From positions 1 to 8,211 of the forward strand of contig JAGDBH010000111.1 of assembly GCA_017959135.1 (NCBI GenBank): a DNA stretch of 8,211 nucleotides, read 5' to 3'. Within the stretch, counting starts at the first letter, position 1, and the number at the start of each line of letters is the position of its first letter. This DNA is from Succinivibrio sp. Its GTDB lineage: Bacteria > Pseudomonadota > Gammaproteobacteria > Enterobacterales > Succinivibrionaceae. The notes beneath the pieces were generated by a model. It had not been told where the DNA came from, ran no database searches, and saw only the letters and a program-made list of their open reading frames with translations. Below, one piece after another: positions 1-7,020 of the stretch. Position numbers and translations under genes: made by a program.

Positions 1-162
1 TACATTATTCAGACATGAATAATAGAATATATTATTTGTTCTTATTATATTGATTAAGATGTTTACCATATATAATATTTGTTTATATTATATATGGTAA
101 ACATCTTAATCAATATAATAAGAACAAATAATATATTCTATTATTCATGTCTGAATAATGTA
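1..162. repeat. Giant perfect inverted repeat (78-bp arms)
   Basis: Bases 1-78 are the exact reverse complement of bases 85-162, separated by a 6-nt loop (ttgttt, 79-84). I checked the pairing base by base and found no mismatch. The arms are very AT-rich and I see no coding frame in them. The repeat begins at the first base of the window, so it may continue to the left. A perfect fold-back at a sequence end is a common product of assembly or library chimeras. If real, it would form a very large cruciform or RNA hairpin, far longer than an ordinary terminator. The structure is certain; its biological reality is not. Confidence 0.95.
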
Positions 163-304
163 TATGTTTTATATGGGAATTATTTCTTCTGAGACTTTGT
201 TGTTAGACAAAAGAGAATTGAGTTCTTTGATAATGTTCTTTCTCAGGGGGTAATCGATTTGTTTTCAATTTGTCTAATCTTCAGCTTTTTTTTGAACAGA
301 TTAA

Positions 305-333
305 CTTGAAAATCTCTTTATTCGTTCACATAT
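305..333 (+). promoter_or_regulatory. Sigma-32 (heat-shock) promoter candidate for lon
   Basis: CTTGAAA at 305-311 matches the sigma-32 -35 consensus exactly. After a 14-nt spacer, TCACATAT at 326-333 matches six of eight positions of the -10 consensus CCCCATnT. Known biology: lon is a sigma-32 regulon gene in E. coli, so its placement upstream of lon is meaningful. The implied leader would be about 325 nt, which is long and lowers confidence. Confidence 0.5.
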
Positions 334-481
334 ATAGGGGTGTATCTCTCGGATTATCAGTTTTGTTTTTCTCTTTTTTGAGCATTTTGAGCTATTGTTT
401 TCAATATATTATGCAATTTCATCTCAAAATGTGGACTGAGCCTACAAGCTTGTGTACAAAGATTTTTGCTCAAAGAAAAAA

Positions 482-490
482 TGATATAAT
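482..490 (+). promoter_or_regulatory. Extended -10 sigma-70 promoter candidate for lon
   Basis: TGATATAAT is a perfect extended -10 element (TGn followed by TATAAT at 485-490). The -35 region is weak (TTTTTG at 463-468 with a 16-nt spacer), as is usual for extended -10 promoters. Transcription would start near base 497 and give a leader of about 170 nt before lon. Confidence 0.5.
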
Positions 491-664
491 TCTTCTAGTT
501 TGAAGATATGTTAATCAATATTAAGATAATTTTCCGAGATTGACGCTTTTAGCTTAAGACAATAAGTATAAGGCGTTAACGTTAATAATCAGATTTGATA
601 TCTGGTAGTCAGAATCCTTCTATTGAACGGATGATGACTCTTATACGAAGTAGTTAGCTATATA

Positions 665-3172
665 ATGACTGAAACCAAAACTATAAAAAAATCTTCTACC
701 AGAAAGAAAAAAGTAGAGAACAATGAAATGATCCTGCCTCTTATCACCTTAAGAGCCCTGATCATTACACCTAATTCCAAGCTTCAGATTACAGCAGCTC
801 GTGAGAGTTCAATTGCAGCTTTCGAATATGCTAAAACTCAGGATGATGCGAATATTGCAGTCTTCTGTCAGTTGAATGAAGTTGATGAGAAACCTGATTT
901 CAAGGAGCTGCATAAGACCGGTGTTCTATGTACACTCCTGAACATGAAGAAAAAGGATTCTAATACCTATCAGTGTCTGATTTCCGGTTATACCAGAATC
1001 AAGCTTCTGGAGGTTATTGATGAGCCTGGTTCTTCATTTAGAAAAGCTCGTGTGCTGGTTTTAGAAGAGCCAGAGCTTTCTCCTAAAGAGATTAATGACA
1101 CTCTGAATGTTCTTAAATCCTGTCTTGAGTATTCTATTGAAAGCTCAGACAAGACTTCTCGTGCTCTAATTGAGGACAGTGTTCCTAAGCACCTTGTTAC
1201 AGCAATCCTGGAAGAGTCATCTCTTTCAAGACTTACTGAGATGCTGACACAGCTTTTAAAACTGGACAGTCAGACCAAGTTTATGCTGCTCTCAACTCTA
1301 AATCCTGTTGAGAGAGGACGTATTATCATCAGTCTTTTAAATGGCTACTCATACAAGTCAGAGCTTGAGAACCGTATTATTGATCTTGCAAAGCGTTCAA
1401 TGGAAAAGAACCAGAAGGAATACTTCCTGTCAGAACAGCTTAAGGCAATCAAGAAGGAACTTGGCATTACTCTGTCTGAAGAGGATGATATTCAGAATCT
1501 GGTTACCCGTAACGAGAATCTGAATGCTCCTGAGTATGTTCACAAGAGAATTGAAAGAGAGATTAAGAAGCTTAATTCCATGAGTGTAAACTCATCCGAG
1601 TACTCAATTGTAAGAAACTATGTTGAGACTCTGTTAACTCTGCCATGGAATTACGGTACTCCAATCAACGTAGATTTAAAGAAGGCTAAAGAGATTCTTG
1701 ATAAGGAACACTATGGCCTGACCAAGGTTAAAGACAGAATTTTAGAGTATCTTGCTGTTCAGTCTCGTGCGGACAAGCTGCACGGACCTATCATCTGTCT
1801 GATGGGACCTCCTGGTATCGGTAAGACTTCATTAGGTAAGTCAATTGCCAATGCAACCGGAAGAAAGTACGTTCGCGTGGCATTAGGCGGTGTGAATGAC
1901 GAGGCTGAAATCCGCGGTCACAGAAGAACCTATATTGGAGCTCTTCCAGGTCGAATCATCTCCAACATGGTAAAGGTTGGTGTTAACAACCCATTATTCC
2001 TGTTAGATGAGATTGATAAGGTTTCAGCATCTGCTCACGGTGATCCTTCATCTGCACTGCTTGAGGTTTTAGATCCAGAGCAGAACTCAACCTTTGAGGA
2101 TAACTACATTGAGATTGATTACGATCTGTCCAATGTAATGTTTGTTACAACAGCTAACTCCTACAATATTCCTGGACCACTTCTGGACAGAATGGAGATT
2201 ATTGATCTTTCATCATATACAGAGGATGAGAAGTTCAATATTGCCAAAGAGCACCTGCTGCCTAAGCAGTTAAGACTTGCTCATGTAACAGATAAGGAAA
2301 TCTCTATTGACGATAAGACTCTGCTACACCTGATTCGTTACTATACTCATGAAGCAGGTGTGCGTGAGCTTGAGAGAATTCTTACCGAGCTGATTCGTAA
2401 GACCATCAAGGATCTGATGATTTCTCATCCTAAGGCAAAGAAGTTCAAGCATACCGCTATTAACGTGGATGATGTTCATCGTATGCTTGGTCCTGAGAGA
2501 TATGACTTTACCTCCAAGCTCAATGACAACAAGGTCGGTATCGTAAACGGTCTGTCCTGGTCATCATTAGGCGGCGATATTCTTCAGCTTGAAGCTGTTG
2601 CCAACGAAGGTAAGGGCAAGCATCAGCTGACCGGTAAGCTTGGTGAGGTGATGAAGGAGTCTATTTCTACAGCTATTACCGTAGTAAGAACTCTCTCTAA
2701 GGATCTTCACCTGAATTCAGATTTCTTTGAGACCTGTGATCTTCATGTTCACGTTCCAGAGGGAGCTGTTCCTAAGGATGGTCCTTCTGCTGGTGTCGGT
2801 ATGGTTACCGCTGTTGTTTCAGCTCTAACCGGCAATGCAGTAAGAGCAGATGTTGCCATGACCGGTGAGATTACACTTCGTGGTGATGTGCTTCCTATCG
2901 GCGGTCTTAAGGAGAAGCTGTTAGCTGCAATGCGTGGCGGAATCAAGACTGTAATGATCCCTAAGGAGAATGAGAAGGATCTATGGGATATTCCTCATGT
3001 GGTACAGGAAAAGATGACCATCAAGCCTGTATCCCGTATTGAAGAGGTTCTAAAGACAGCGCTTGTTTCTGATCCTTACAAGTTCAAGCCAACCACCATG
3101 TGGAAGCTTAAGGATAAGAAAGCTGCGACAACTTCCAGGAAGACTACCGCAGCTGCAAAGAAAAACGTTTAA
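665..3172 (+). CDS. lon: ATP-dependent protease Lon (LonA type)
   Basis: Cytosolic AAA+ serine protease that unfolds and degrades misfolded and regulatory proteins. The 835 residues carry a LON N domain (about 22-215), a helical linker (about 230-330), Walker A GPPGIGKT (381-388), Walker B FLLDEID (445-451), a sensor-1 segment TTAN, a sensor-2 segment AGVRELER, and the protease domain with Ser708 in PKDGPSAG and Lys751 in GGLKEK. The Ser-Lys spacing of 43 equals the E. coli dyad (679/722). From the linker onward it tracks E. coli Lon closely; the N domain is more diverged. It is about 50 residues longer than E. coli Lon because of a lysine-rich N-terminal extension (1-21) and a Lys/Ala/Thr-rich C-terminal tail (about 804-835). 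The ATG at 665 has only a weak ribosome binding site (GAAG); an internal ATG at 728 (Met22) would remove the basic extension and is an alternative start. Confidence 0.97.
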   Translation: MTETKTIKKSSTRKKKVENNEMILPLITLRALIITPNSKLQITAARESSIAAFEYAKTQDDANIAVFCQLNEVDEKPDFKELHKTGVLCTLLNMKKKDSNTYQCLISGYTRIKLLEVIDEPGSSFRKARVLVLEEPELSPKEINDTLNVLKSCLEYSIESSDKTSRALIEDSVPKHLVTAILEESSLSRLTEMLTQLLKLDSQTKFMLLSTLNPVERGRIIISLLNGYSYKSELENRIIDLAKRSMEKNQKEYFLSEQLKAIKKELGITLSEEDDIQNLVTRNENLNAPEYVHKRIEREIKKLNSMSVNSSEYSIVRNYVETLLTLPWNYGTPINVDLKKAKEILDKEHYGLTKVKDRILEYLAVQSRADKLHGPIICLMGPPGIGKTSLGKSIANATGRKYVRVALGGVNDEAEIRGHRRTYIGALPGRIISNMVKVGVNNPLFLLDEIDKVSASAHGDPSSALLEVLDPEQNSTFEDNYIEIDYDLSNVMFVTTANSYNIPGPLLDRMEIIDLSSYTEDEKFNIAKEHLLPKQLRLAHVTDKEISIDDKTLLHLIRYYTHEAGVRELERILTELIRKTIKDLMISHPKAKKFKHTAINVDDVHRMLGPERYDFTSKLNDNKVGIVNGLSWSSLGGDILQLEAVANEGKGKHQLTGKLGEVMKESISTAITVVRTLSKDLHLNSDFFETCDLHVHVPEGAVPKDGPSAGVGMVTAVVSALTGNAVRADVAMTGEITLRGDVLPIGGLKEKLLAAMRGGIKTVMIPKENEKDLWDIPHVVQEKMTIKPVSRIEEVLKTALVSDPYKFKPTTMWKLKDKKAATTSRKTTAAAKKNV

Positions 3173-3177
3173 CTTAT

Positions 3178-3204
3178 AAATCTCCTCACAACGAGGAGAT
3201 TTTC
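3178..3204 (+). terminator. Hairpin terminator after lon
   Basis: Bases 3178-3187 pair with 3193-3202 in a 10-bp stem (core AATCTCCTC/GAGGAGATT) with a 5-nt loop, five bases after the lon stop codon. The T-run is short (TTTT then C), so termination may be partial and allow some read-through into the next gene. Confidence 0.65.
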
Positions 3205-3213
3205 AGTATCAGG

Positions 3214-3230
3214 CAGGCAAGTTTTGCCTG
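3214..3230 (+). other. Small hairpin upstream of the 3273 gene
   Basis: CAGGCAA (3214-3220) pairs with TTGCCTG (3224-3230) across a 3-nt loop. No T-run follows, so it does not look like a terminator. It lies about 40 bases upstream of the next start codon. A near-identical hairpin precedes the 6514 gene. Confidence 0.5.
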
Positions 3231-3272
3231 AGTAAAGATTTAATTAGTATTAGTGGGGCTATTCGCTGAGTT

Positions 3273-3647
3273 ATGAGTGACAATAATAACAAAGACGATT
3301 TTGTAAAGTTTGACGACGAAGTTGCAGACGACAAAAAGAAAAGCGGTATTGAGGATGAGATTACCAAGATCTTCAAATCTGCAGATTCTCTGATTGAAGT
3401 TCTTGAGAAGATTGCACCTCAGATCAATTCTGACAAGGTTGTTAATCCAGAGGCTTTCCTTAAGATTATCAAGCCATTATGCATCAGTGTAGAGAATACA
3501 CTGCCAATGCTGATGGAGTGCCAGGATAATCTTGAGTATCTGAAGGATGATAATTCTTTTGTTCTAAGACAGAAGATTGCTCACATTGAGGATGATCTTC
3601 TGCCTCCAATTATTGAGTACATCAGAGCACACGACAAGAAAGACTAG
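3273..3647 (+). CDS. Acidic protein of unknown function (124 aa)
   Basis: I do not recognise a family. The protein is strongly acidic (about 28 Asp/Glu against 17 Lys/Arg). It has a disordered, charged N terminus (about 1-25, rich in Asp, Asn and Lys) followed by what looks like an alpha-helical domain with regularly spaced hydrophobic residues (about 26-118). Two cysteines are present (in LCIS and MECQ). No signal peptide or membrane segment is visible, so it is probably cytosolic. It starts 100 bases after lon and may be partly co-transcribed with it. The upstream GTGGGG is a poor and distant ribosome binding site. In E. coli hupB, encoding the basic protein HU-beta, occupies this position; this protein shows no resemblance to HU. 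Codon use resembles that of lon and ppiD, which supports a real gene. Confidence 0.8.
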   Translation: MSDNNNKDDFVKFDDEVADDKKKSGIEDEITKIFKSADSLIEVLEKIAPQINSDKVVNPEAFLKIIKPLCISVENTLPMLMECQDNLEYLKDDNSFVLRQKIAHIEDDLLPPIIEYIRAHDKKD

Positions 3648-3668
3648 TTTTCTGTCTGATTTCTTGAG

Positions 3669-3702
3669 GTTCTGTTCATCTGTATATTGCTTTGAACAGA
3701 AC
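3669..3702. repeat. 9-bp inverted repeat in the spacer before ppiD
   Basis: GTTCTGTTC (3669-3677) and GAACAGAAC (3694-3702) are perfect reverse complements separated by 16 bases. There is no following T-run. It could be an operator-like dyad or a transcript hairpin; no regulator can be named. Confidence 0.45.
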
Positions 3703-3714
3703 AGTGCATAGCAT

Positions 3715-3731
3715 CTGAAGAAATACTTCAG
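3715..3731 (+). other. Short hairpin in the spacer before ppiD
   Basis: CTGAAG (3715-3720) pairs with CTTCAG (3726-3731) around an AAATA loop. It lacks a T-run and is short enough to be chance. With the preceding inverted repeat it suggests a structured 3' end for the upstream gene. Confidence 0.3.
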
Positions 3732-3767
3732 TATTGTGGCTGACCTCATCTAATTACCTGAATAAAC

Positions 3768-3796
3768 TTGCTTTAACAGAGTAAGAGTGTCAAAAT
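3768..3796 (+). promoter_or_regulatory. Sigma-70 promoter candidate for ppiD
   Basis: TTGCTT (3768-3773) and CAAAAT (3791-3796) are separated by exactly 17 bases. The matches to consensus are modest (three and four of six). The implied start near 3803 would give a leader of about 48 nt before the ppiD ATG. Confidence 0.35.
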
Positions 3797-3850
3797 CAGG
3801 TGTTAATTTGTTCCAAAAGGGAAGCATAAGGTTGCGGAGATAATAAAAAA

Positions 3851-5773
3851 ATGTTGACCGATAAACTGCGTGACGGTGCGCATGGAAAAGTTTTTAAGAT
3901 AATTTTCTGGATTATTATTTTATCCTTCATTTTCGCTGGTGTTGGTAATTACCTGATTCCAAGACTGAATACCGATCCTGTTGAGATTGGTGATATCAAG
4001 ATTTCTGCTAATCAGTGGAATTCAAGCTATCAGGATCAGGTTAGAGCAATGCAGAACCAGTATGGTCCATCAATTCACGATATGCTTGAGAATCCTGAGA
4101 CCGTTAAGGTTTTAAGAATGCAGGTTCTGGAGCGTCTTGTTGACAATGCAGCTTTAGCTTCAGAAACCTACAAGCAGGGCATTCGTATCGGTGATGAGCA
4201 GGTTAAGGATGCTATCCGTAAGGAAAAGGCTTTCTTCAAGGATGGCAAGTTCAATAACGATCTGTTCCTAGCAACTGTTAAGAACATGGGCTCATCTCCA
4301 GATTACTTTGCACAGCAGATGAGAGCTTCTTTAGCTCAGGAAACTATTGCTGAGCCTATTCTAAGATCAGCTTCAACTGTTTATCCTTACGAAGTTGAGC
4401 TACTGGCAAAGCTTTTTGCTCAGACCAGAGTTGTTGATTTATACAGCATCAATCTGAAGGATATCAGAGATACCATTACTCTGTCAGATGAGGAAATCAA
4501 GAAGTTCTATGATGAGCACCATGACAAGTTCATGGCTCCAGCAACTGTTAAGTTCAACTATGTTGTGCTTTCTGTAAATGATTTAAAGAAGCAGGTTAAG
4601 GTTGACGATGCAAAGCTTGAAGAGTACTTCAATCTGAACCAGACCGACTTTACCATTCCTCAGAAGCGTGAGTGCTCACAGATTCTAATCAAGGCTTCAA
4701 CTCCTGATTTTGAGAAGAAGGCTAATGAGGCTCTTGCTATGTTAAACGAGGGTAAGTCTTTTGAGTCTGTTGGTGAGAAATACTCAGATGACGCTGACTT
4801 TAAGAAGACTCACGGTTCTCTAGGCAACCTTGAAAAGGGCAATCTGTCATCACAGCTTGATATCGCTCTGTTCTCAATTGAGAAGGTTGGCGGATACTCA
4901 AAGGTTGTTGTTGATAATGCTGGTGCTCATATCATCCGTCTTGACGGTATCACTAAGGAAAGAATTCCTGCTTTAGCTGATGTTAAGGAGCAGGTAAAAG
5001 AGAAGTATGTTGATGCTCAGGCTCTGGATTTATTTACTCAGAAGAGCTCAACCTTTACCGATCTTGCATACGAGAATCCTGATTCACTTGATTTAGCTGC
5101 AGAGAAGGCTGAGGTTAAGGTTCAGCAGTCTGGTGCAGTTGCATTCGGTGACGAGTCTCTTCCTTGGCCTCTAAATACCCGTGAGGTTCAGAAGGTTGCA
5201 TTTGATGAGAATGTACGTACCTCAAACCAGAACAGTAACATCATCCAGCTTGGTAATGATGCATGTGCATTTATCAATGTTACCGAGTACAAGGATGCAA
5301 GCTTAAAGAAGTTTGAGGATGTTGCATCAGAGGTTAAGACTGTTGCTGCAGAGGCAATCGCTTTTGACAAGGCTCAGGAAAAGCTTGAGGCTATCAAGGC
5401 TGCTGTTGCCAAGAATGAGAATGCTGCAACTGACGGTGTTGTTAAGTTAAATGCAAATCAGACCATCGCAAGAGGCGACAATGCTTATGATCCTAAGTTT
5501 ATCTACGACGTATTCTCTGTAGTAAACAAGGAAAACAGCGGTGTGATTTCATCAAACAAGGGCAATCCAACTCTGATTGTTCTGAAGTCTGTTAAGACTG
5601 AAAGTGATGCTGATATTGAGAAGTACTCACAGTTTATCCGTGCTCAGCTGGTTCAGTTCAAGGTTGACAAGGCTAACTCCATGATTCACATGGGCGCAAG
5701 AGAGCTTAGCGATATTAAGTATAACGAGGATGCAATCAAGCTGGTTAACAGCCAGAACGCTTCAGCTGAATAA
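3851..5773 (+). CDS. ppiD: Periplasmic folding chaperone PpiD
   Basis: SurA/parvulin-type chaperone anchored in the inner membrane and facing the periplasm. In E. coli it works at the exit of the SecYEG translocon on newly secreted proteins. Visible here are a short cytosolic N terminus, one membrane segment (about 15-36, including the PpiD-like KIIFWIIILSFIFAGVG), a SurA-like N-terminal helical region (about 40-260), a parvulin domain (about 271-365, ending AGAHIIRLD) and a long C-terminal helical region. The 640 residues compare with 623 in E. coli. The parvulin domain of E. coli PpiD lacks measurable isomerase activity, so a chaperone role is the safer assignment. The start is supported by GGAG at 3836-3839, 11 bases upstream. 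The gene stands alone, with its own promoter candidate and a strong terminator. It shares the lon neighbourhood as in E. coli. Confidence 0.95.
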   Translation: MLTDKLRDGAHGKVFKIIFWIIILSFIFAGVGNYLIPRLNTDPVEIGDIKISANQWNSSYQDQVRAMQNQYGPSIHDMLENPETVKVLRMQVLERLVDNAALASETYKQGIRIGDEQVKDAIRKEKAFFKDGKFNNDLFLATVKNMGSSPDYFAQQMRASLAQETIAEPILRSASTVYPYEVELLAKLFAQTRVVDLYSINLKDIRDTITLSDEEIKKFYDEHHDKFMAPATVKFNYVVLSVNDLKKQVKVDDAKLEEYFNLNQTDFTIPQKRECSQILIKASTPDFEKKANEALAMLNEGKSFESVGEKYSDDADFKKTHGSLGNLEKGNLSSQLDIALFSIEKVGGYSKVVVDNAGAHIIRLDGITKERIPALADVKEQVKEKYVDAQALDLFTQKSSTFTDLAYENPDSLDLAAEKAEVKVQQSGAVAFGDESLPWPLNTREVQKVAFDENVRTSNQNSNIIQLGNDACAFINVTEYKDASLKKFEDVASEVKTVAAEAIAFDKAQEKLEAIKAAVAKNENAATDGVVKLNANQTIARGDNAYDPKFIYDVFSVVNKENSGVISSNKGNPTLIVLKSVKTESDADIEKYSQFIRAQLVQFKVDKANSMIHMGARELSDIKYNEDAIKLVNSQNASAE

Positions 5774-5800
5774 CAGCATTCTGTTTTAAAGTTATAAGAT

Positions 5801-5836
5801 GACCTCTGGATTGTATAATTCAGAGGTCTTTTTTTT
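5801..5836 (+). terminator. Strong rho-independent terminator of ppiD
   Basis: GACCTCTG (5801-5808) pairs with CAGAGGTC (5821-5828). The stem continues inward through one G-T wobble and three A-T pairs to a 4-nt loop. Eight T residues (5829-5836) follow directly. It lies 27 bases after the ppiD stop codon. Confidence 0.93.
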
Positions 5837-5986
5837 AATCTGCTTATATTTTTGTTATTTTTTTATAAAAATTATTTACTAATTGTTTTAGAATGGATTT
5901 AACTCTTGGATTCATGTCTAATTTTTTTATATCAGTAATCTAATTGTAGGAAGATATATTAGGTAAGTAGAGCTTATGATTAGAGA

Positions 5987-6005
5987 ATGTCTGTTATAAA
6001 GACAT
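5987..6005. promoter_or_regulatory. Dyad overlapping the -10 of the DUF1036-like gene
   Basis: ATGTCT (5987-5992) and AGACAT (6000-6005) form a 6-bp inverted repeat around a 7-nt centre that contains most of the -10 element. A repressor site is one reading, and chance is another. Confidence 0.3.
5992..6000 (+). promoter_or_regulatory. Extended -10 promoter candidate for the 6047 gene
   Basis: TGTTATAAA gives TGn followed by TATAAA (5995-6000), five of six matches to TATAAT with the extended TG. The -35 is weak (TTATGA at 5974-5979, 15-nt spacer). Transcription would start near 6007, giving a leader of about 40 nt. The rest of the spacer from 5837 is AT-rich, with a second weak pair TTGGAT (5906-5911) and TATATC (5928-5933), and nothing else recognisable. 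Confidence 0.45.
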
Positions 6006-6046
6006 CAGGAATTCAGGATTTTTAATGTAGGGAGCAAGGCTGTTAT

Positions 6047-6442
6047 ATGAAGAAAGGCTTATTGGCAGGATTACTTGGATTATTTGTTTGTTCAGCTGTT
6101 AGTGCTGATGTGATGATTGAAGTTAGAAACGATACTTCTGATGACTGTTCACTGGCTATCAATGCAAGAGCTGACAAGACCAAATGGATTACTCAGGGAT
6201 GGTATGTTTTCGCATCAGGTGAGGAAGCTCCTATCATCCTTAAGAACGTTAATGATATTCATAACGTATATGTTTACAACGACTGCCGCAAGGGCTCTTC
6301 AATAGAGAATTCAGAAACCAAGAAGGCATGGGTTAAGACCAGCTACAAGTTCAATGATGAGAATCCAAAGGATCATGAACCTGGCTATGAGGAAGTAACC
6401 TTCGAGCGTCTTCAGTCTGAGAAATATCAGATTCAGAACTAA
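6047..6442 (+). CDS. Secreted DUF1036-like small protein (131 aa)
   Basis: The protein opens with a Sec signal peptide: KK, a hydrophobic core (about 4-17) and a VSA cleavage site before Asp21. It is therefore probably periplasmic or exported. Cys15 lies in the signal region but is preceded by FV, which does not fit a lipobox. The mature part begins with a beta-like stretch VMIEVRNDTSDDCSLAI, followed by KWITQGWYVF and a strand VYVYNDC. This pattern of an N-T turn, a GW-containing central strand and a late YVY strand resembles DUF1036, whose function is not known. Cys34 and Cys80 are the only cysteines after cleavage and could form a disulfide. AGGGAG (6029-6034) and AAGG (6036-6039) provide the ribosome binding site. 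The family call rests on pattern recognition and is tentative; the signal peptide is clear. Confidence 0.8.
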   Translation: MKKGLLAGLLGLFVCSAVSADVMIEVRNDTSDDCSLAINARADKTKWITQGWYVFASGEEAPIILKNVNDIHNVYVYNDCRKGSSIENSETKKAWVKTSYKFNDENPKDHEPGYEEVTFERLQSEKYQIQN

Positions 6443-6465
6443 TCTGGCATCATTTCTGCATAAAT

Positions 6466-6515
6466 ATCTGTACCTGTAGTTATACGGCAAGATTTGCCGG
6501 CGCGGAGGTACAGAT
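6466..6515 (+). promoter_or_regulatory. Leader stem masking the RBS and start codon of the 6514 gene
   Basis: ATCTGTACCT (6466-6475) is the exact reverse complement of AGGTACAGAT (6506-6515). The right arm contains the last three bases of the GGAGG ribosome binding site (6504-6508) and the first two bases of the ATG at 6514. Nested inside is a second hairpin, CGGCAA (6485-6490) with TTGCCG (6494-6499). In RNA this would hide the translation start in a two-tier structure, like known RNA thermometers or other translational switches. The pairing is seen; regulation is inferred. Confidence 0.6.
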
Positions 6516-6972
6516 GTCTACTTTAACACTTACTCAACATGTAAACAGGCCTACGCCTAATGTCCAACAGAATGGTTTAAGGTTAAATCATTCTCTGGAT
6601 GGTGTTGATCATAGAAAAAACAAGAACGAATTTTCTGAAGCTCTTGCCATTCTATCTGGAGCTGCCTCATCTGAGGCTTTAGATGAACTTAAAAGAGAAG
6701 AAAAAGAAGTCTCTTTGATTGATGACTATTCTGTTCTTTTGAATTCAGATAAATTTGCCAATAAGTCTTCAGATGAAAACAACGAAAATTCAAGACTGAA
6801 TACAATTAAGGAAAAATTTGCCGTTCTTCAGGAAGATCCTGTGTCTAAGGACTGGGAAGTTTTAAATAATCAGACTAAGCCTGATGACTTCTCGATTCTG
6901 GATAAATTAGGAGACGGACTGCTTGCCGCGGCAAAATTTGCTACAGGTCTTTATTTGGGTAAGATTTTCTAG
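6514..6972 (+). CDS. Protein of unknown function (152 aa)
   Basis: I do not recognise this protein. It has a polar N-terminal region (about 1-35, rich in Asn, Thr, Gln and Pro) that looks disordered. A helical, acidic middle follows (about 38-120, with EALDELKREEKEVS). The C-terminal stretch of about 25 residues, including GLLAAAKFATGLYLGKIF, is rich in Gly, Ala and aromatics and could be an amphipathic or membrane-associated helix. There is no N-terminal signal peptide and no cysteine. The start is fixed by a strong GGAGG (6504-6508), five bases upstream of ATG. It follows the DUF1036-like gene by 71 bases in the same direction and may be co-transcribed with it. The third-position pattern is more AT-rich than in ppiD, so it may be less highly expressed or a newer gene. 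Confidence 0.75.
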   Translation: MSTLTLTQHVNRPTPNVQQNGLRLNHSLDGVDHRKNKNEFSEALAILSGAASSEALDELKREEKEVSLIDDYSVLLNSDKFANKSSDENNENSRLNTIKEKFAVLQEDPVSKDWEVLNNQTKPDDFSILDKLGDGLLAAAKFATGLYLGKIF

Positions 6973-6985
6973 AATTTTCAGAAAT

Positions 6986-7020
6986 GGGGGATGTGTCTGA
7001 ACACATCCCTTATTGATTTT
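6986..7020 (+). terminator. Terminator between convergent genes
   Basis: GGGATGTGT (6988-6996) pairs with ACACATCCC (7001-7009) around CTGA, with two possible G-T wobbles extending the base (6986-6987 with 7010-7011). The downstream tract TTATTGATTTT is imperfect. It sits 14 bases after the 6514 gene stop and beyond the stop of the opposite-strand gene. It should mainly serve the plus strand, since the minus-strand exit is not T-rich. Confidence 0.7.

Larger units (their letters stand above)
163..664 (+). other. Gene-free AT-rich leader upstream of lon
   Basis: This stretch of about 500 bases holds no gene I can support. A TTG-initiated frame at 270-503 exists, but its product is hydrophobic, low in complexity and resembles no family, and it overlaps both promoter candidates. 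The region contains the sigma-32-type site at 305-333, the extended -10 at 482-490, a short perfect palindrome TTAACGTTAA at 576-585 and a small hairpin CAGAT/ATCTG at 590-604. A long untranslated lon leader is therefore likely if either promoter is used. No clpX remnant is visible, although clpX precedes lon in E. coli. Confidence 0.7.

Noticed and set aside
1..162. Insertion-sequence terminal repeats
   Set aside because: The two arms are separated by only 6 bases, leaving no room for a transposase, and no target duplication is visible.
270..503. 77-codon frame starting at TTG upstream of lon
   Set aside because: Non-ATG start, no ribosome binding site, hydrophobic low-complexity product without family resemblance, and it overlaps two promoter candidates.
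2749..2946. Minus-strand frame of 65 codons inside lon
   Set aside because: It lies opposite the conserved protease domain of Lon; a shadow of that coding sequence.
3273..3647. hupB (HU-beta)
   Set aside because: Same genomic slot as in E. coli, but the protein is strongly acidic, longer than HU and lacks the HU beta-arm motif.
6047..6442. Lipoprotein call for the secreted protein
   Set aside because: Cys15 is preceded by Phe-Val, not a small residue at -1, while a good signal peptidase I site (VSA before Asp21) is present.
6485..6499. Terminator of the DUF1036-like gene
   Set aside because: The hairpin is followed by GCGCGGAGG rather than a T-run and lies within the leader of the next gene.
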